This document shows positions 36,115 through 46,444 of a DNA stretch of 64,000 nt, in pieces; position 1 is the stretch's first letter, and each line of letters starts with the position of its first letter. Source of the DNA: Climacium dendroides (taxonomy: Eukaryota; Streptophyta; Bryopsida; Hypnales; Climaciaceae); the NCBI GenBank assembly GCA_950106755.1, contig OX467088.1, positions 13,996,001-14,060,000 of the forward strand, given 5' to 3'. Both the position numbers and the translations under genes were made by a program. Below the pieces are notes generated by a model, which had not been told where the DNA came from, searched no databases, and saw only the letters and a program-made list of their open reading frames with translations.

Positions 36115-37613
36115 ATCAACAACAATTTAGAACATCATACTTTTCGAAATGTTGATTTAATGAATGAATTAGAATTCTTCAAATTACTTCGCAATCTAAA
36201 TGAAGAACAAAGAGCAATTTACGATGATCTCATGTATAGAAAGCGTGTTAAGGTAGATATTCCTATACATTTATTCCTAACTGGAGGTGCTGGTACTGGT
36301 AAAACATTCACGTTACAACTTATTGTACAAGGATTGCTCCGCTTTTATCATAGTGATATAGAATCAGATCCTTTAAAGCCGAAAGCACTACTAATGGCAT
36401 ATACTGGAAAAGCTGCATTTAATATAGATGGATGTACTATACATTCAGCTTTATACATTCCAATAAATCAATCACTATCAAACATTGGAAAATTATCATC
36501 AGAACTGCTAAATAAGTTAACAGATCAATATGAACAAATAAAACTAATAGTAATAAATGAAATATCACTTGTTGGAGCAAGGATGTTGAATGCAATTGAC
36601 CAAAGACTTCGCTTTATTAAACATGTTCAAAACAAATTTTTTGGTGGATTAGAAGTTATAGTTTGTGGTGATTTTTATCAAGCACCTCTAGTTAGAGACA
36701 AATGGGTCTTTCAAAAATTAAATGATGGACTAAATTGTTTAGCACCTAGTTTTTGGTATGAATGTATACAATGTTATGAACTAACTATAGTGATGCGACA
36801 AAATGTTCCAATCTTTATTGACATACTAAATAGATTTCAAAAGGCATGCACACCATTGTAGATGTTAACACAATCAATTCATTATGCTTAAAAACACCTT
36901 CAAATGATTCTACAATTTTACACTTGTTTTATGTGAACAAAGACACAACGATTCATAACACAAAAGTTTTTTTTTATCAAACTAAAGGACCTACATATCA
37001 TTTAACAACAATTGATATTTGACATCCTTCTTTGTCCGCATCATTCGAAATTCCCAATGATCCTAGCAAAACTGCTGGATTACGTACAATAATAAAAGTT
37101 AAAAAAGACATGCTAGTAGAACTTTGTGTAGGAAATTATGCTACACATGATGGTTTGGTTAATGGAATTGAAGGTCTTTTCAAAACATCACTCATCACAA
37201 ATTCAAAAAAATATATTTTGATAAAAATTTTAAATGCAAAGGTTGGAACTTTAACATGTTTGGCAAATGCTCATTTATACAAAGACAAAAGCATTGCATT
37301 ATCGTGGACACCTATTGAAGCTTTAACAAAAGAAATAATGTTTGGACAAACCAAAACAACTCTCCTCACTCGTATTCAATTTCCAATACAATTAGCTACC
37401 GCACGAACCATTCATCGTTCTCAAGGTCTATCTTTAGACAAAATGGCATTTAATCCAAAAGGTGTCAATAAGCATGAACTTTCATATACTGCTTTGTCAC
37501 GTATTAGAACAAAAGAAAAATTGTATCTATTGCATCCATTAACCATGTCAAATTTTTATGTAGATAATTCAGTTTCTTCAGAAATGGAAAGATTAAAGTC
37601 AACATCAAAATGA
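36115..37613 (+). pseudogene. Helentron Pif1-type SF1 helicase
   Basis: 5'-3' helicase domain of the Rep/Hel protein. Walker A is LTGGAGTGKTFTL (about 36277-36315) and intact, motif Ia is MAYTGKAAFNI, and Walker B reads LIVINEISLVG, where the usual Asp of DEIS is Asn (GAT to AAT). Motif III is VCGDFYQAPLVRD and motif IV VMRQ. A one-base frameshift near 36855 moves the frame. Later motifs continue as HRSQGLSLDKM and YTALSRIRTKEKLYLL (37410-37530), the Pif1 C-terminal boxes. A TGA at 37020 and another at 37611 interrupt it, the latter just before the endonuclease. Without the Walker B Asp the protein would not hydrolyse ATP well even if translated. Confidence 0.85.
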
Positions 37614-38330
37614 AACTTACTTGTACCAATGTTAAAAACCATGCGCCATTCACATACAATCATTCAAAGCATCAATGTTAATTCTTTACCAAAACATCAA
37701 TATGACATACAAAGTGATCATAATTTACAATCATCCCACATATTATGTTTTCAAGAAACTAGGATAAGACTTGCACAAGAAGTATCACAATTTATAGATA
37801 CATTCAAGTATAACTATATACATACATTTGACAAACACAGCCTACTTTTGCTATATAATAAAAACGTAATGTGTTCAACATCTACAATAAAAAATTACAA
37901 TGGATCTGAATTTATAGGAGCAACATTTAATGAAAACACTCGCAGTGCTATTCATATAATAACTGTTTATCGAGCTCATTCTACTTCGATGTCAATGTTT
38001 CTTCAAATTATAAATGAATTAATTACTAAAGCGCCACTAACATGTCCTACTCTTATTCTTGGAGATTTTAATGTAGATTTATGTACGAATGAAAACAAAG
38101 ACAACAATTCTCAACAACTTATTCAAGTCATGTCTAAATACTACTTTAAACAACAACTATCAACACCTACTACTAAATCAAATTCATTAATAGATCATAT
38201 CTGGACAAATATCCCTGGTCAAGATACAAAATATGGTGTTACAGATGCTTATTGGCTCGATTATCATAAACCAATATATTGTGCATTTAAACTTCCAAAT
38301 ACAATGCCTAATTATACATGCAATAAATAA
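37614..38330 (+). pseudogene. Helentron C-terminal apurinic-type (EEP) endonuclease domain
   Basis: Same frame as the helicase, separated only by TGA 37611, so helicase and endonuclease were once one polypeptide. The 233-codon open stretch has the exonuclease-endonuclease-phosphatase motifs in order: INVNSL, then ILCFQETRI with the metal-binding Glu (about 37740-37770), TVYRAHS, LILGDFNVDL (about 38055-38085), SLIDHIWTN and DYHKPIYCAFKLP at the end (family SDHxPI). No break lies inside the domain. This domain is shared with non-LTR retrotransposon endonucleases and is the mark of Helentrons. Confidence 0.85.
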
Positions 38331-38826
38331 AATTTATTCTTTCTATAAAATATATTATATTAGATAATTTATGTATATACATAAATTTTATTTTATTTCA
38401 TATTTCTTGTATTTTTAATATTTAATTTTCCTAAATTTCTACTCCATTGTTAAAATAATTTATACAAATCAATTTTTATAATAGACAAATGTGAGGACAA
38501 ACGAGAGGATTTTAGTTTTGAATCAACATAAAGCTTTGATTCATTTTATTTGGACTAAATATGAAAAAGTTATGGATAATCTCAGTGTTGTTACATTGGG
38601 CGGGTTGGGGTCATCGGATGTCCCGGATGGACAAACCGGACGGGATAGACGGACCGTCCGTCCACTATGACAACTTAGGATAATCTTAGTTTTCTTGATA
38701 GATTCAAGGAAAAGTAAACTTAATTCGATTTATTTTTAAAATCATAACAAAGTAAAGTTTATTTTGATCAACAATTATTTTATTTTATTTTTAAATTTTA
38801 TATTAAGTTAAATTGTTCTTTTGTAG
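38331..38826. other. spacer between endonuclease and second OTU gene, with an hAT-type MITE
   Basis: AT-rich except for the small GC-rich element at 38583-38678. A T-rich stretch ending TTCTTTTGTAG at about 38826 looks like a splice acceptor for the gene that follows. Confidence 0.4.
38583..38678. mobile_element. 96-bp hAT-type MITE with perfect 8-bp target duplication
   Basis: Begins CAGTGTTGTTACATTGGGCG and ends with the complement-like GACGGACCGTCCGTCC...GACAACTTAG. It is flanked by GATAATCT on both sides (38575-38582 and 38679-38686). An 8-bp duplication and a CAGTGTTGT terminus are typical of hAT elements. It is strikingly GC-rich in an AT-rich setting and has no coding capacity. Confidence 0.8.
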
Positions 38827-41493
38827 AGATTTTGTTTCCGTGGAGCATTATATGACTAATAGCATTGAATAAACAATCTCCAACCCTATAATTATAATTT
38901 TGAATCAATTTTAAATGTAAAGGTTCATAGTATTCTGCAAATTTTTCATAATCGGATCATCTTTGAATCCACGCAACAAATATATTAAAAGAATACGTTT
39001 CAGATGGTCATCAACAAAAGGAAAAATGGGTTGGAGTTATAAAGGACAATTTCGAGTTGCACAAATTAAGTAAAGATACAACTATCAACAAATATATTGA
39101 ATTGATGGCGAAGTCTAGACATGACCACAATGGATTGTGGGGAGATGGATGTATCATGCAATTCATTTCTCTATATTTACAACAGCCATTTCATCTTTAC
39201 AATATTGAAAGTTTCAAAAAAATAGGTACAAAAAATCCAATTTGGATCTATTCTGATGGAGTGCCACCAACAAATGATTCAATATGCATTGCATATGCAC
39301 AGTATCATTATATTCCCATGGTGAAACCACAAATTGATAAATCTTCCAATGATAAAAAAACTAATTCACCTTCAAAAAGTTCAAATCCTCGAAAAAAGTC
39401 CAAGATTGATCAAACTAAGAACTATGATTTTACTATTGAATTCTATACATACAAAGAACTTGAAAGTGGTTTTATATTTGGTCGTGAATATAAGTTTGAT
39501 GTGTGTATTGATCATATTTTAGAACCATCTACACTTACAAATCAACGTGAATGCAACATAGACAATGTAAAAAAAATTCATGAATTATTACAAAGTGATT
39601 CAAATGCAATATCTCCACTTGTATTAAAACCCATTGGCATTCAAAATGAAGAATCAAAAGACATCAACCTTTTTTCACCATATAACACATTTCAAAATGC
39701 ACTTAAAAAGCCTAATTGTGCAATTGATAATAGATCAACAACCTCATTTTTGTCTTCAGTAAGATGGGAACTTGTTGATGGACAACACATAGTAAAGGCT
39801 TGTAAAGAGGCAGCAATCAAATATGAACGAGGTGAAATGTTTGCACTCAAATATGAAAAGACATTCAAGAAAGACAAGCCACTATAGTTTTATATGACGA
39901 ACCTGACAAATATTTAGCTATGTCTTCCCACTGCAATGAAGAATATTTTAAACGACATAAATATACTACTGTTTTTGAAGATCTACAAAAAATGAAAAAA
40001 GTGTTTGAACATTATTCATGTCCTAATCCAAAATATCGAGAAGAAGATTTCAATCGTATGAATGTAGTCAAAGCTATGATCTACATTCTTCATCGGCAGT
40101 CTGACAAAACAAAAGACAAGACATTAAGCACCCTTTGGAAATCTTTAGATCAATACATATGCTATGTATTTTTACTAGATAAGGCTTCTTTTCATGAATT
40201 GTTAAAAATGTGTGAAGCATATGAAAAAAAATATATATTCTTCAATGAAAATGAAAAAAAAAGACATGAAGAAAATCAAGATTTTTTCAAAAGATCCTTT
40301 GCAATAAAATGGTTGAAGCCATAGAGGAATTTAAATACAGAACAACACAAGGAGTTAAGTTGCTTGTGCAATAAACCTCAATGTTTTTTTTTAATGGAGT
40401 GGTTGCAGATATTTTACAACCCAAAACTGCTGCATATATGGTCAATAAAATGAAATCGCTTTCAGCAGTACAAAATGCTTTGAAATGGTTAATAAACAAA
40501 GATAATCAATTACTTAAGGATATGATGTTTTCTCACGATACATCTCAATACGGTTCTGAAGACCAACTTGTACCTTTTGTCAGCAATGGATACAAAGACT
40601 TCAAGGAAATTGAGCTAATACATCGCTTAAAAAAGACCTCTCCAAGTTCAAGAAGTTGGAGAAACTAATTCTAGAAGAAATCTCTATCCTTTACAAAAAA
40701 AATCATTAAAGCGAAAAAGATTCATTGAAACCACACAAGCAATGGACATGGAAATATACAAAGATAATTAAAAACTCCAAAGGTTTGAAATGGTCAAAAT
40801 CTATTGAAATAGCAGTAAAGTTGGGCTCATTTCAAGAAGATGCAATAGTTATTGATGAAGATGCTTTGTTTATTTTCGATACAAGACATGGAGGAAAAAC
40901 AAAAGAAAAGGCTAACTGGACTACCTACGATTATGAATCTTTTGGTCATAATATGGCCAAGTGGACTCAAAAAAACAAAAGGTGGAATGCAATTTTACTT
41001 TTACCTGTTGTCTGTTGAAGCCCATTCCAAATCATTAAAATCAAAGTTAAATATCCAAACTCCGCATTTAATACTTGACGGTGTATATTGTTTCCCTCAA
41101 AATATAAAAAAACAAATAATTGTTGATTCAAGTACAAAATCAAAAATCAATATTGAAACAATTGGTGAAATTATTTTTATAATCTCATTTTCAAATGAAA
41201 ATACTAACTACAAACCCAATTTTCCAAGTAATGTTGGCCCTCAACTTCGATTTGTTTTGGATGATGAAGACACGGATTTATCACAACTTGGGAAAGCAAC
41301 TATTGTATCTTTCATTGAAAATTATATGCCCAACAATTGGTTGTTAGTCTTAATAGGTGTTACAAATCAAGTGTCTAATATACTGTCAAAACTACCTTTG
41401 AAAACATCCAAAATCTATGTCGTAGAATCTTCCGAAAATCAATTAGAAGAGTTGAAACAAATAATTGCTCCAGCATCAAAGAGACATTCAACA
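38827..41493 (+). pseudogene. second OTU-like gene with long C-terminal region of unknown function
   Basis: After a likely splice acceptor, 38827-38860 can be read as RFCFRGALYD or FVSVEHYM, resembling a damaged OTU Cys box. From 38968 the frame reads EKWVGVIKDNFELHKL, HNGLWGDGCIMQFISLYL and DSICIAYAQYHYIPM. This parallels the first OTU domain box for box (GLWGD..., then the His strand). The rest is unrecognised. A Lys/Ser-rich linker is followed by VRWELVDGQHIVKACKEA (39760). After frameshifts near 39880, 40310, 40630 and 41000 there follow SHCNEEYFKRHKYTTVFEDL, ALFIFDTRHGGKTKEKANW, ILDGVYCFPQNIKKQIIVD, and a hydrophobic strand NWLLVLIGVTNQVSNIL near the end. Stop at 41493-41495. It is probably Helentron cargo or a recruited gene; no function is claimed for the C-terminal part. 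Confidence 0.55.
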
Positions 41494-41699
41494 TAGTTCA
41501 TTTTAGTATAAAATAGGATTTTTATGTATTATTACAAAAATAAATATGTGAAAACATCCAAAATCTATGTCGTAGAATCTTCCAAAAATCAATTAGAAGA
41601 CTTGAAACGAATAATTGCTCTAGCATTAAAGAGACATTCAACATAGTTCATTTTAATATAAAATAGGATTTTTATGTATTATTACAAAAATAAATATGT
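41400..41699. repeat. 150-bp tandem duplication at the end of the second OTU gene
   Basis: Copy 1 (41400-41549) covers the last 32 codons and about 55 bases of downstream sequence; copy 2 (41550-41699) follows directly with about 6 substitutions, mostly G to A or C to T. Copy 2 is non-functional because copy 1 keeps the stop. Confidence 0.9.
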
Positions 41700-42271
41700 T
41701 CTTCATTGCTTCACACTCTATTGCATGTATAAAAAATATATTTGATTTCATTTTTTTAGTATTAATTTGTATTCCAATAAAATAATTCATTTCAAATTCT
41801 TGTTCACCTAGGATTGGTTGGCTGGCTATCCATTTTTTTGATTATCCCTTTTCTAAAGCGTAAAACAATAAAAATGGTCAAATGTGGAATTTTCATTTTT
41901 GTTGCAATGCTTTGTTATATTTTAAACCTATTTTTTGCATTCCAACTACAAGAGTTCTTTCTTTTGTGTTGAATGTTCTCATCTTCATTTTGATGATAAT
42001 TGAATTGAAAACAACCATGGTATGTACTTAACAGGCAATTTGTCGAAGGACACATGCAAATTGCTCTCCTATATATTATGTTCAAATGCTTAGATCGAAA
42101 CGGATTATTAAATTCTATAACCTTGCATTGCAATGCGTTGTGACATATGACGAATCTGCCTCAAGAGTGGACTCATTCTCTCCTTACTAGGAGGGCGATT
42201 ATCCTCTGGAACACGAGGACATCTCTGGTGAACCTGGTGTCGGCGTCGCGTCTTGGTTTGCGCACATTTGA
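41700..42271. other. spacer and left flank of the tandem array
   Basis: 41700-42110 is AT-rich with nothing recognised; the Helentron 3' end should lie here but no terminal hairpin could be fixed. 42110-42271 is GC-richer and continues, without a visible break, into block X. It may be more of the same host-gene remnant (open on minus, 42108-42293). Confidence 0.4.
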
Positions 42272-43519
42272 GGATATTCTCGTTGGCAAGCAACTCGATG
42301 CATGGATATGTCTGGAGACCATTGCCTACCGGTTTTACCGCATTTGTTGTATTGTACTTTTTTCATTATTTGATGATTTGACCATGTCAAGCTTCATTGA
42401 AAGTATAAGGTTTCATTGTCAAATATCCCGATTATTGTCACTTTTTTGCCATAACTTGGACCTTGCCTATTGTCCTTCGAGCTACCAATCGCAGGGTAGC
42501 CACAAACCAATGTACCCTCATCCTGTCTTGCAACAAACGACAGTTCATCCCCAAACACGGTGCATGAGGGATCATCCTCAATTGTAGGAGAAGAAGCGTC
42601 ATACATCTGAACGCCATAACCTGGTCCCTGACTGTTGTCCTCGGAGCTCCCAATCACCGGATAACCTTGAACCAAAGTGCCTTGGTCTTTAGTGGCGATG
42701 AGGGACTATGAATCATCGTCAAATTTGTTCATGTTAAATCCAGGAGGAATGGTATTGACTGTTGGAGGAGTGTTGCTCTCGGCAAACGACTCAGGAACCG
42801 CGTCATCTGGTTTGCCCATGTTCGCTCATGTCTAATGAGGAAACCGAATCGGCAGTTGGAGGGGCTGCGCTCATAGTGGTCATGTTCTTCTTGTCAGAAC
42901 GTGCCAGGTCGACCAACACCAGAGGGTTGTTATTGTCGGCCTCCAAAACCTCGTTCACTAGTACTGCGCACTGTGGGAGTCACTTGATCCTTCCGCGCTG
43001 ATTTACAAACCATACCGCCAACAAATCAAACAAACGTCGTCAATAAGATCTTGGCTCAAATCACACTTACATTTTCCTCACAGCTAGGCAAGCACCGATG
43101 AACTACCCGCTCTGTTTATAGAGCCACACATTCTTCAAGAACCGCAAACAATGACCATTTTCCAACTCAAAATCCTCGTCAGTAAACCCTAGGAGCTTAA
43201 ATTGCGATGGCAACATGGCGGGAGAGTTGTGAATATTTCACGGGCATGGCGGGGAGTGAGCCAGAACAAAACGCGGCGGTGATGGCGAAGACGAAGAGGA
43301 GACGCCGCGCAATTGAGAAAAACTTGGCGCATTGCGGAGACAAGTGCATCATGGGCACCATGGTCTAAGGCCCAGCCATGTTCTCCGCTAGCCACAGAAG
43401 TAACTGAACAGAACTCGTTTCCCCGCTAAGAAGATCCAGTCTCAAGTCGGGGACATCGCCCTCCCGCGATGATCCCATGGTAGCGGGTGCGGCTTAGGGT
43501 ACTGGGGTGGGGGGGCCGG
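42272..43519 (-). pseudogene. block X, copy 1: GC-rich remnant of an unrecognised gene
   Basis: A minus-strand remnant of what looks like a single-copy plant gene. From right to left it reads MGSSREGDVPDLRLDLLSGE (start near 43480), GFTDEDFELENGHCLRFLKN (about 43120-43180), KKNMTTMSAAPPTADSVSSL, KPDDAVPESFAESNTPPTVN, IPPGFNMNKFDDDS (then TAG) and SLIATKDQGTLVQGYPVIG. A 162-bp (54-codon) internal duplication makes GTLVQGYPVIGSSEDNSQGP recur as GTLVCGYPAIGSSKDNRQGP (copy starts about 42449 and 42611). Frame changes, one TAG and possible introns separate the pieces. I do not recognise the product. It ends at the CCGG next to the LTR, so it is the original left flank of the Gypsy insertion. Confidence 0.45.
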
Positions 43520-44902
43520 TGTCACAAGGTTTTGTGAAAGTGCTTTGTATACATCAATAATCTCCCTTACACCCTAAATAATCATAACCCTACCTTCAAG
43601 GTCCCTATATTCCCAAATCCCTATCCTATAATTCCTTCAATAACCTAGAAATTGTCATATCTAGCTTTGATCTAGCATAACTATTTGATAGGAGTTCCAA
43701 ATGACTTGAAACTTTGCCACGTTATAGATCAACTACTTAAATACTCCCATACCAACTTTCAACTCAATCCAAGATATTGTCCAACTTTGGTGGACATTAC
43801 CCCAATACTGACTTCCTAACCCTTATCAAATTTCCCTAAACTCTCATACCTAACTTTGATCTACCATAACTATTGTATAGTAGTTCCAAATGACTTGAAA
43901 CTTTGCCGCGTTGTAGATCGACTACTTAAATACTCTCATACCAAATTTGAACTCAATCCAAGATACTATCCAACTTTGGTGGACATTACCCCAATACTGA
44001 CTTCCTAACCCTTATCAAATTTCCTTAAACTCTCATACCTAACTTTGATCTACCATAACTATTGTACAGTAGTTCCAAATGACTTGAAACTTTGCCACAT
44101 TATAGATCAGCTATTTAAATACTCGCATCTCAAATTTGAACTCAATCCAAGATACTGTCCAACTTTGGTGGACATTACCTCAATATTGATTTTCTAAACC
44201 TTCATTGCCTCCACACCCCGGTTGTATTTTGTACATAACTCTCAGATTTTAAGTCTATTGAAGCTAAATTTTTGGCACAAAGTAGAAGATAAGATGAGAA
44301 GAGTACCCTTCAAGTTTCACGTTCATATCACAAAAATCCAATAGGAATGACGCTCCTCAATATACCCTCCATTGGTTGCCTTGAAATTCAAACACCTCCA
44401 CTTCAACTCCTCATAACTTTTTCTCCATAGTAGATTTAGTTTTGAAACTTGGCACACTTATGTATCAACTCTTCAAAAGCCCAGATCCAAAATATAACAC
44501 TCAACCAATATTCTTGCAAAATGTTACACAAAAGCTCCCCAAATCAATACTTTACTTCAAATAAACCTCCCATAACAACAACACAACTCACTCACTCAAG
44601 TACCTCCAACCCTCCAACCCTTCAAGAGACAAGAAAAAAAAGAGAGAGCAAAGGACCAGCCCTTGCCTCTAGTAGCCACCACAAACCCCGCCGGCTAGCC
44701 GCTGGCTAACCCTAACCCTAACTCCACTACCCTAGTATCAACTACTAACAACCGGTTATCAACCGGCAACAACATAGTCAAGACTAAGGCTCCTAACACT
44801 TATATACCCCACGACTAGCAACTCACAACATACAATACTAACAACTAATTTTTCAACTAACAAGATGTCTAATTCAAATTGTAGACGGCCCACATCATAA
44901 CA
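43520..44902 (-). repeat. Gypsy 3' LTR, unit 1 (1383 bp)
   Basis: Bounded by TG and CA on the element strand. Compared with the other LTR of the unit (50943-51219) it lacks about 39 bp near its left end and differs at several bases in the first 270. A purine-rich tract (AAGGGGTGGA, on the minus strand) sits right beside it at 44903-44913, as expected of a polypurine tract. The telomere-like string CTAACCCTAACCCTAAC near 44705 is inside the LTR. Confidence 0.85.
43663..44229. repeat. three 189-bp subrepeats inside the LTR
   Basis: CTTTGATCTA-CATAACTATT, CCAAATGACTTGAAACTTTG and ACTTTGGTGGACATTACC recur at 43663, 43852 and 44041, exactly 189 apart. The same subrepeats occur in the LTRs at 52468 and 61416. 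Confidence 0.85.
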
Positions 44903-44971
44903 TCCACCCCTTATAAACCTGCACATCCTCCGGTATGTGCCAATTTAAAAGAGAAATGACGTGGGCCAATT

Positions 44972-46442
44972 CTAGTCCTTGGTATCTTGGTAATCTTGAG
45001 CATCTTCGCAATCTTTATCTTGAACTTCTCGAATGCCTCCTTGATTTTTATTCCCTTGTTCATCTTCTCCATCTTCATTTTGAAACCCATCATCACTGAA
45101 GTCCTCAAATGAAAGTTCTTCATGTCTTCTTTGAAAAATTTTAATTTGCTTACCCGCAATTGGAATCTTCAACTCTGTCCCATCAAGCTGTCGAAGTAAA
45201 TAAGTAGCATTGTCATGGACTTGTTTAACAATATACGGTCCAAACCACTTCTTTGCAAATTTTCTTGCTGTACTATGTTGATTATCCAAGCTACTATCAT
45301 AAACCAACATCCAATCACCATTCTGAATAGGTTTTAGGCGCAACCGATGTTTTTGATCAAACCTCTCTTTGTTCTTCTCTTTAGCCTCTTTCAACTTCTT
45401 AGTAGCAATCTCAACATCCTCCGGTCTTCTTTCAAGTTGTCGAATACGTAATGCTAACAAGTCTTCTCTCGAAAGATTGTCTGTCCAAGGCAATATACTC
45501 CATGTTGGTATAACTTCTTCAATTGGCATCACTGGTTTTGTCCAAACATTAATTCTGTTGGCATGTAACCGGTAACTGTACTATGTGTAGTACAATCTGC
45601 CCATAATGCAAATGGTAGAAGTCTATGCCAATCACTCATTTTGCCATTACAAGCTTTTACCAAAGCTTTGACAATTGATGAATGACCACGCTCACTTTTG
45701 TCATTACCTTCTGGATTATAGGCCATTGTCAATGCAAGTTTAATTTCCAAATTGCTAAAGAACTCTCGTGCTTCTTTAGCATCCAACTCTCCCCTATCTG
45801 CAGTGATTTTCCCAATACAACCATACCGACATATAACATCTTCCAAAAGAAATCGACATACACCTTCCGTTGTCTTTGTTCGAAGCGCTCGGCCTTCAAC
45901 TTGGTTTGATAAATCCTCCTTAGCAAGTGTCAAATATTTCTTTTGTCCAAATCCCATAGGCATTACAATAAGATCTACTACCCATTTAAAATGAATGGAT
46001 AGTGGATAAGTAGGATGTAATCCATCTCGATGACGTATGCTTGAACTTTGAATATACTTGACAAGTCTCACATGATCCAACAAAATCCACTACATCCTTA
46101 TACATGCTTTTTCACCAATATTTCTCTTTTAATTTTGCAAAAGTTGCCCATACACCTCGATGTCCCGCCCACCAACTCTCATGGAACTCTTTGATGATGC
46201 TTTGTTGCAATTCCAAACCACATAATACTCTTTGTGGTATACCACCCCTTCGCTTTGGATGTTTCCATAAAAATCCACCTTGTAAAAAATATCCATAAGC
46301 CTTCCTTCTAAGTTTTTTGAATTCTTTGTCCGTCCATCCCTCTTGTCGCTTCAATGAAGTCAAATACCTTCTAATTTGTAACCATTCACCATCATACAAC
46401 TCCTCAAAGAACAACTCAAGTGGTGTAGCCAAACATAAACCT
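44972..46442 (-). pseudogene. Gypsy integrase, unit 1
   Basis: Integrase with its zinc-binding N-terminus: FHESWWAGHRG (two His, about 46180-46210), then GSCETCQ (two Cys, about 46060) after a TGA that replaces Trp in KYWWKSMY. The catalytic core follows in another frame: KWVVDLIVMP (Asp), KITADRGELDAKEA (second Asp) and NPEGNDKSERGHSS (Glu), so the DDE triad is present. The C-terminal part (45532 leftward) reads LRLKPIQNGDWMLVYDSS, KKWFGPYIVKQVHDNATYLL and an acidic tail ending at 44972. Frameshifts lie near 46060 and 45530. Inserts the cDNA copy into chromosomes; inactive here. Confidence 0.85.
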
Positions 46443-46444
46443 TC

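Larger units (their letters stand above)
30124..41500 (+). mobile_element. Helentron/Helitron2-type rolling-circle transposon (decayed), with a second OTU gene at its right
   Basis: Gene order on one strand is RPA1-like (30124-31578), then OTU protease, Rep, Pif1 helicase and apurinic-type endonuclease (31853-38330), then a second OTU-like gene (38827-41493). A Rep/helicase protein ending in an endonuclease domain is the defining trait of Helentrons; classic plant Helitrons lack it. The whole coding region is A-rich (Lys, Asn and Ile codons) and unlike the GC-rich host gene psbW. The exact ends are not identified, and whether the second OTU gene lies inside the element is inferred from orientation, closeness and the shared OTU type. 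It is not autonomous now, because of stops and frameshifts. Confidence 0.75.

Noticed and set aside
30172..37613. TGA recoding or RNA editing as an explanation for the readable Helentron frames
   Set aside because: TAG and TAA stops and several frameshifts are also present, and a nuclear transposon decaying by C-to-T change explains the TGA excess without any recoding.
42394..42675. Spaced direct repeats suggesting a CRISPR-like array
   Set aside because: There are only two copies, 162 bp apart and in frame; it is an internal protein repeat in a eukaryotic sequence.
44700..44725. Telomere-like CCCTAA repeats
   Set aside because: Only about three units, inside the LTR and repeated with it; not a telomere or an interstitial telomeric array.
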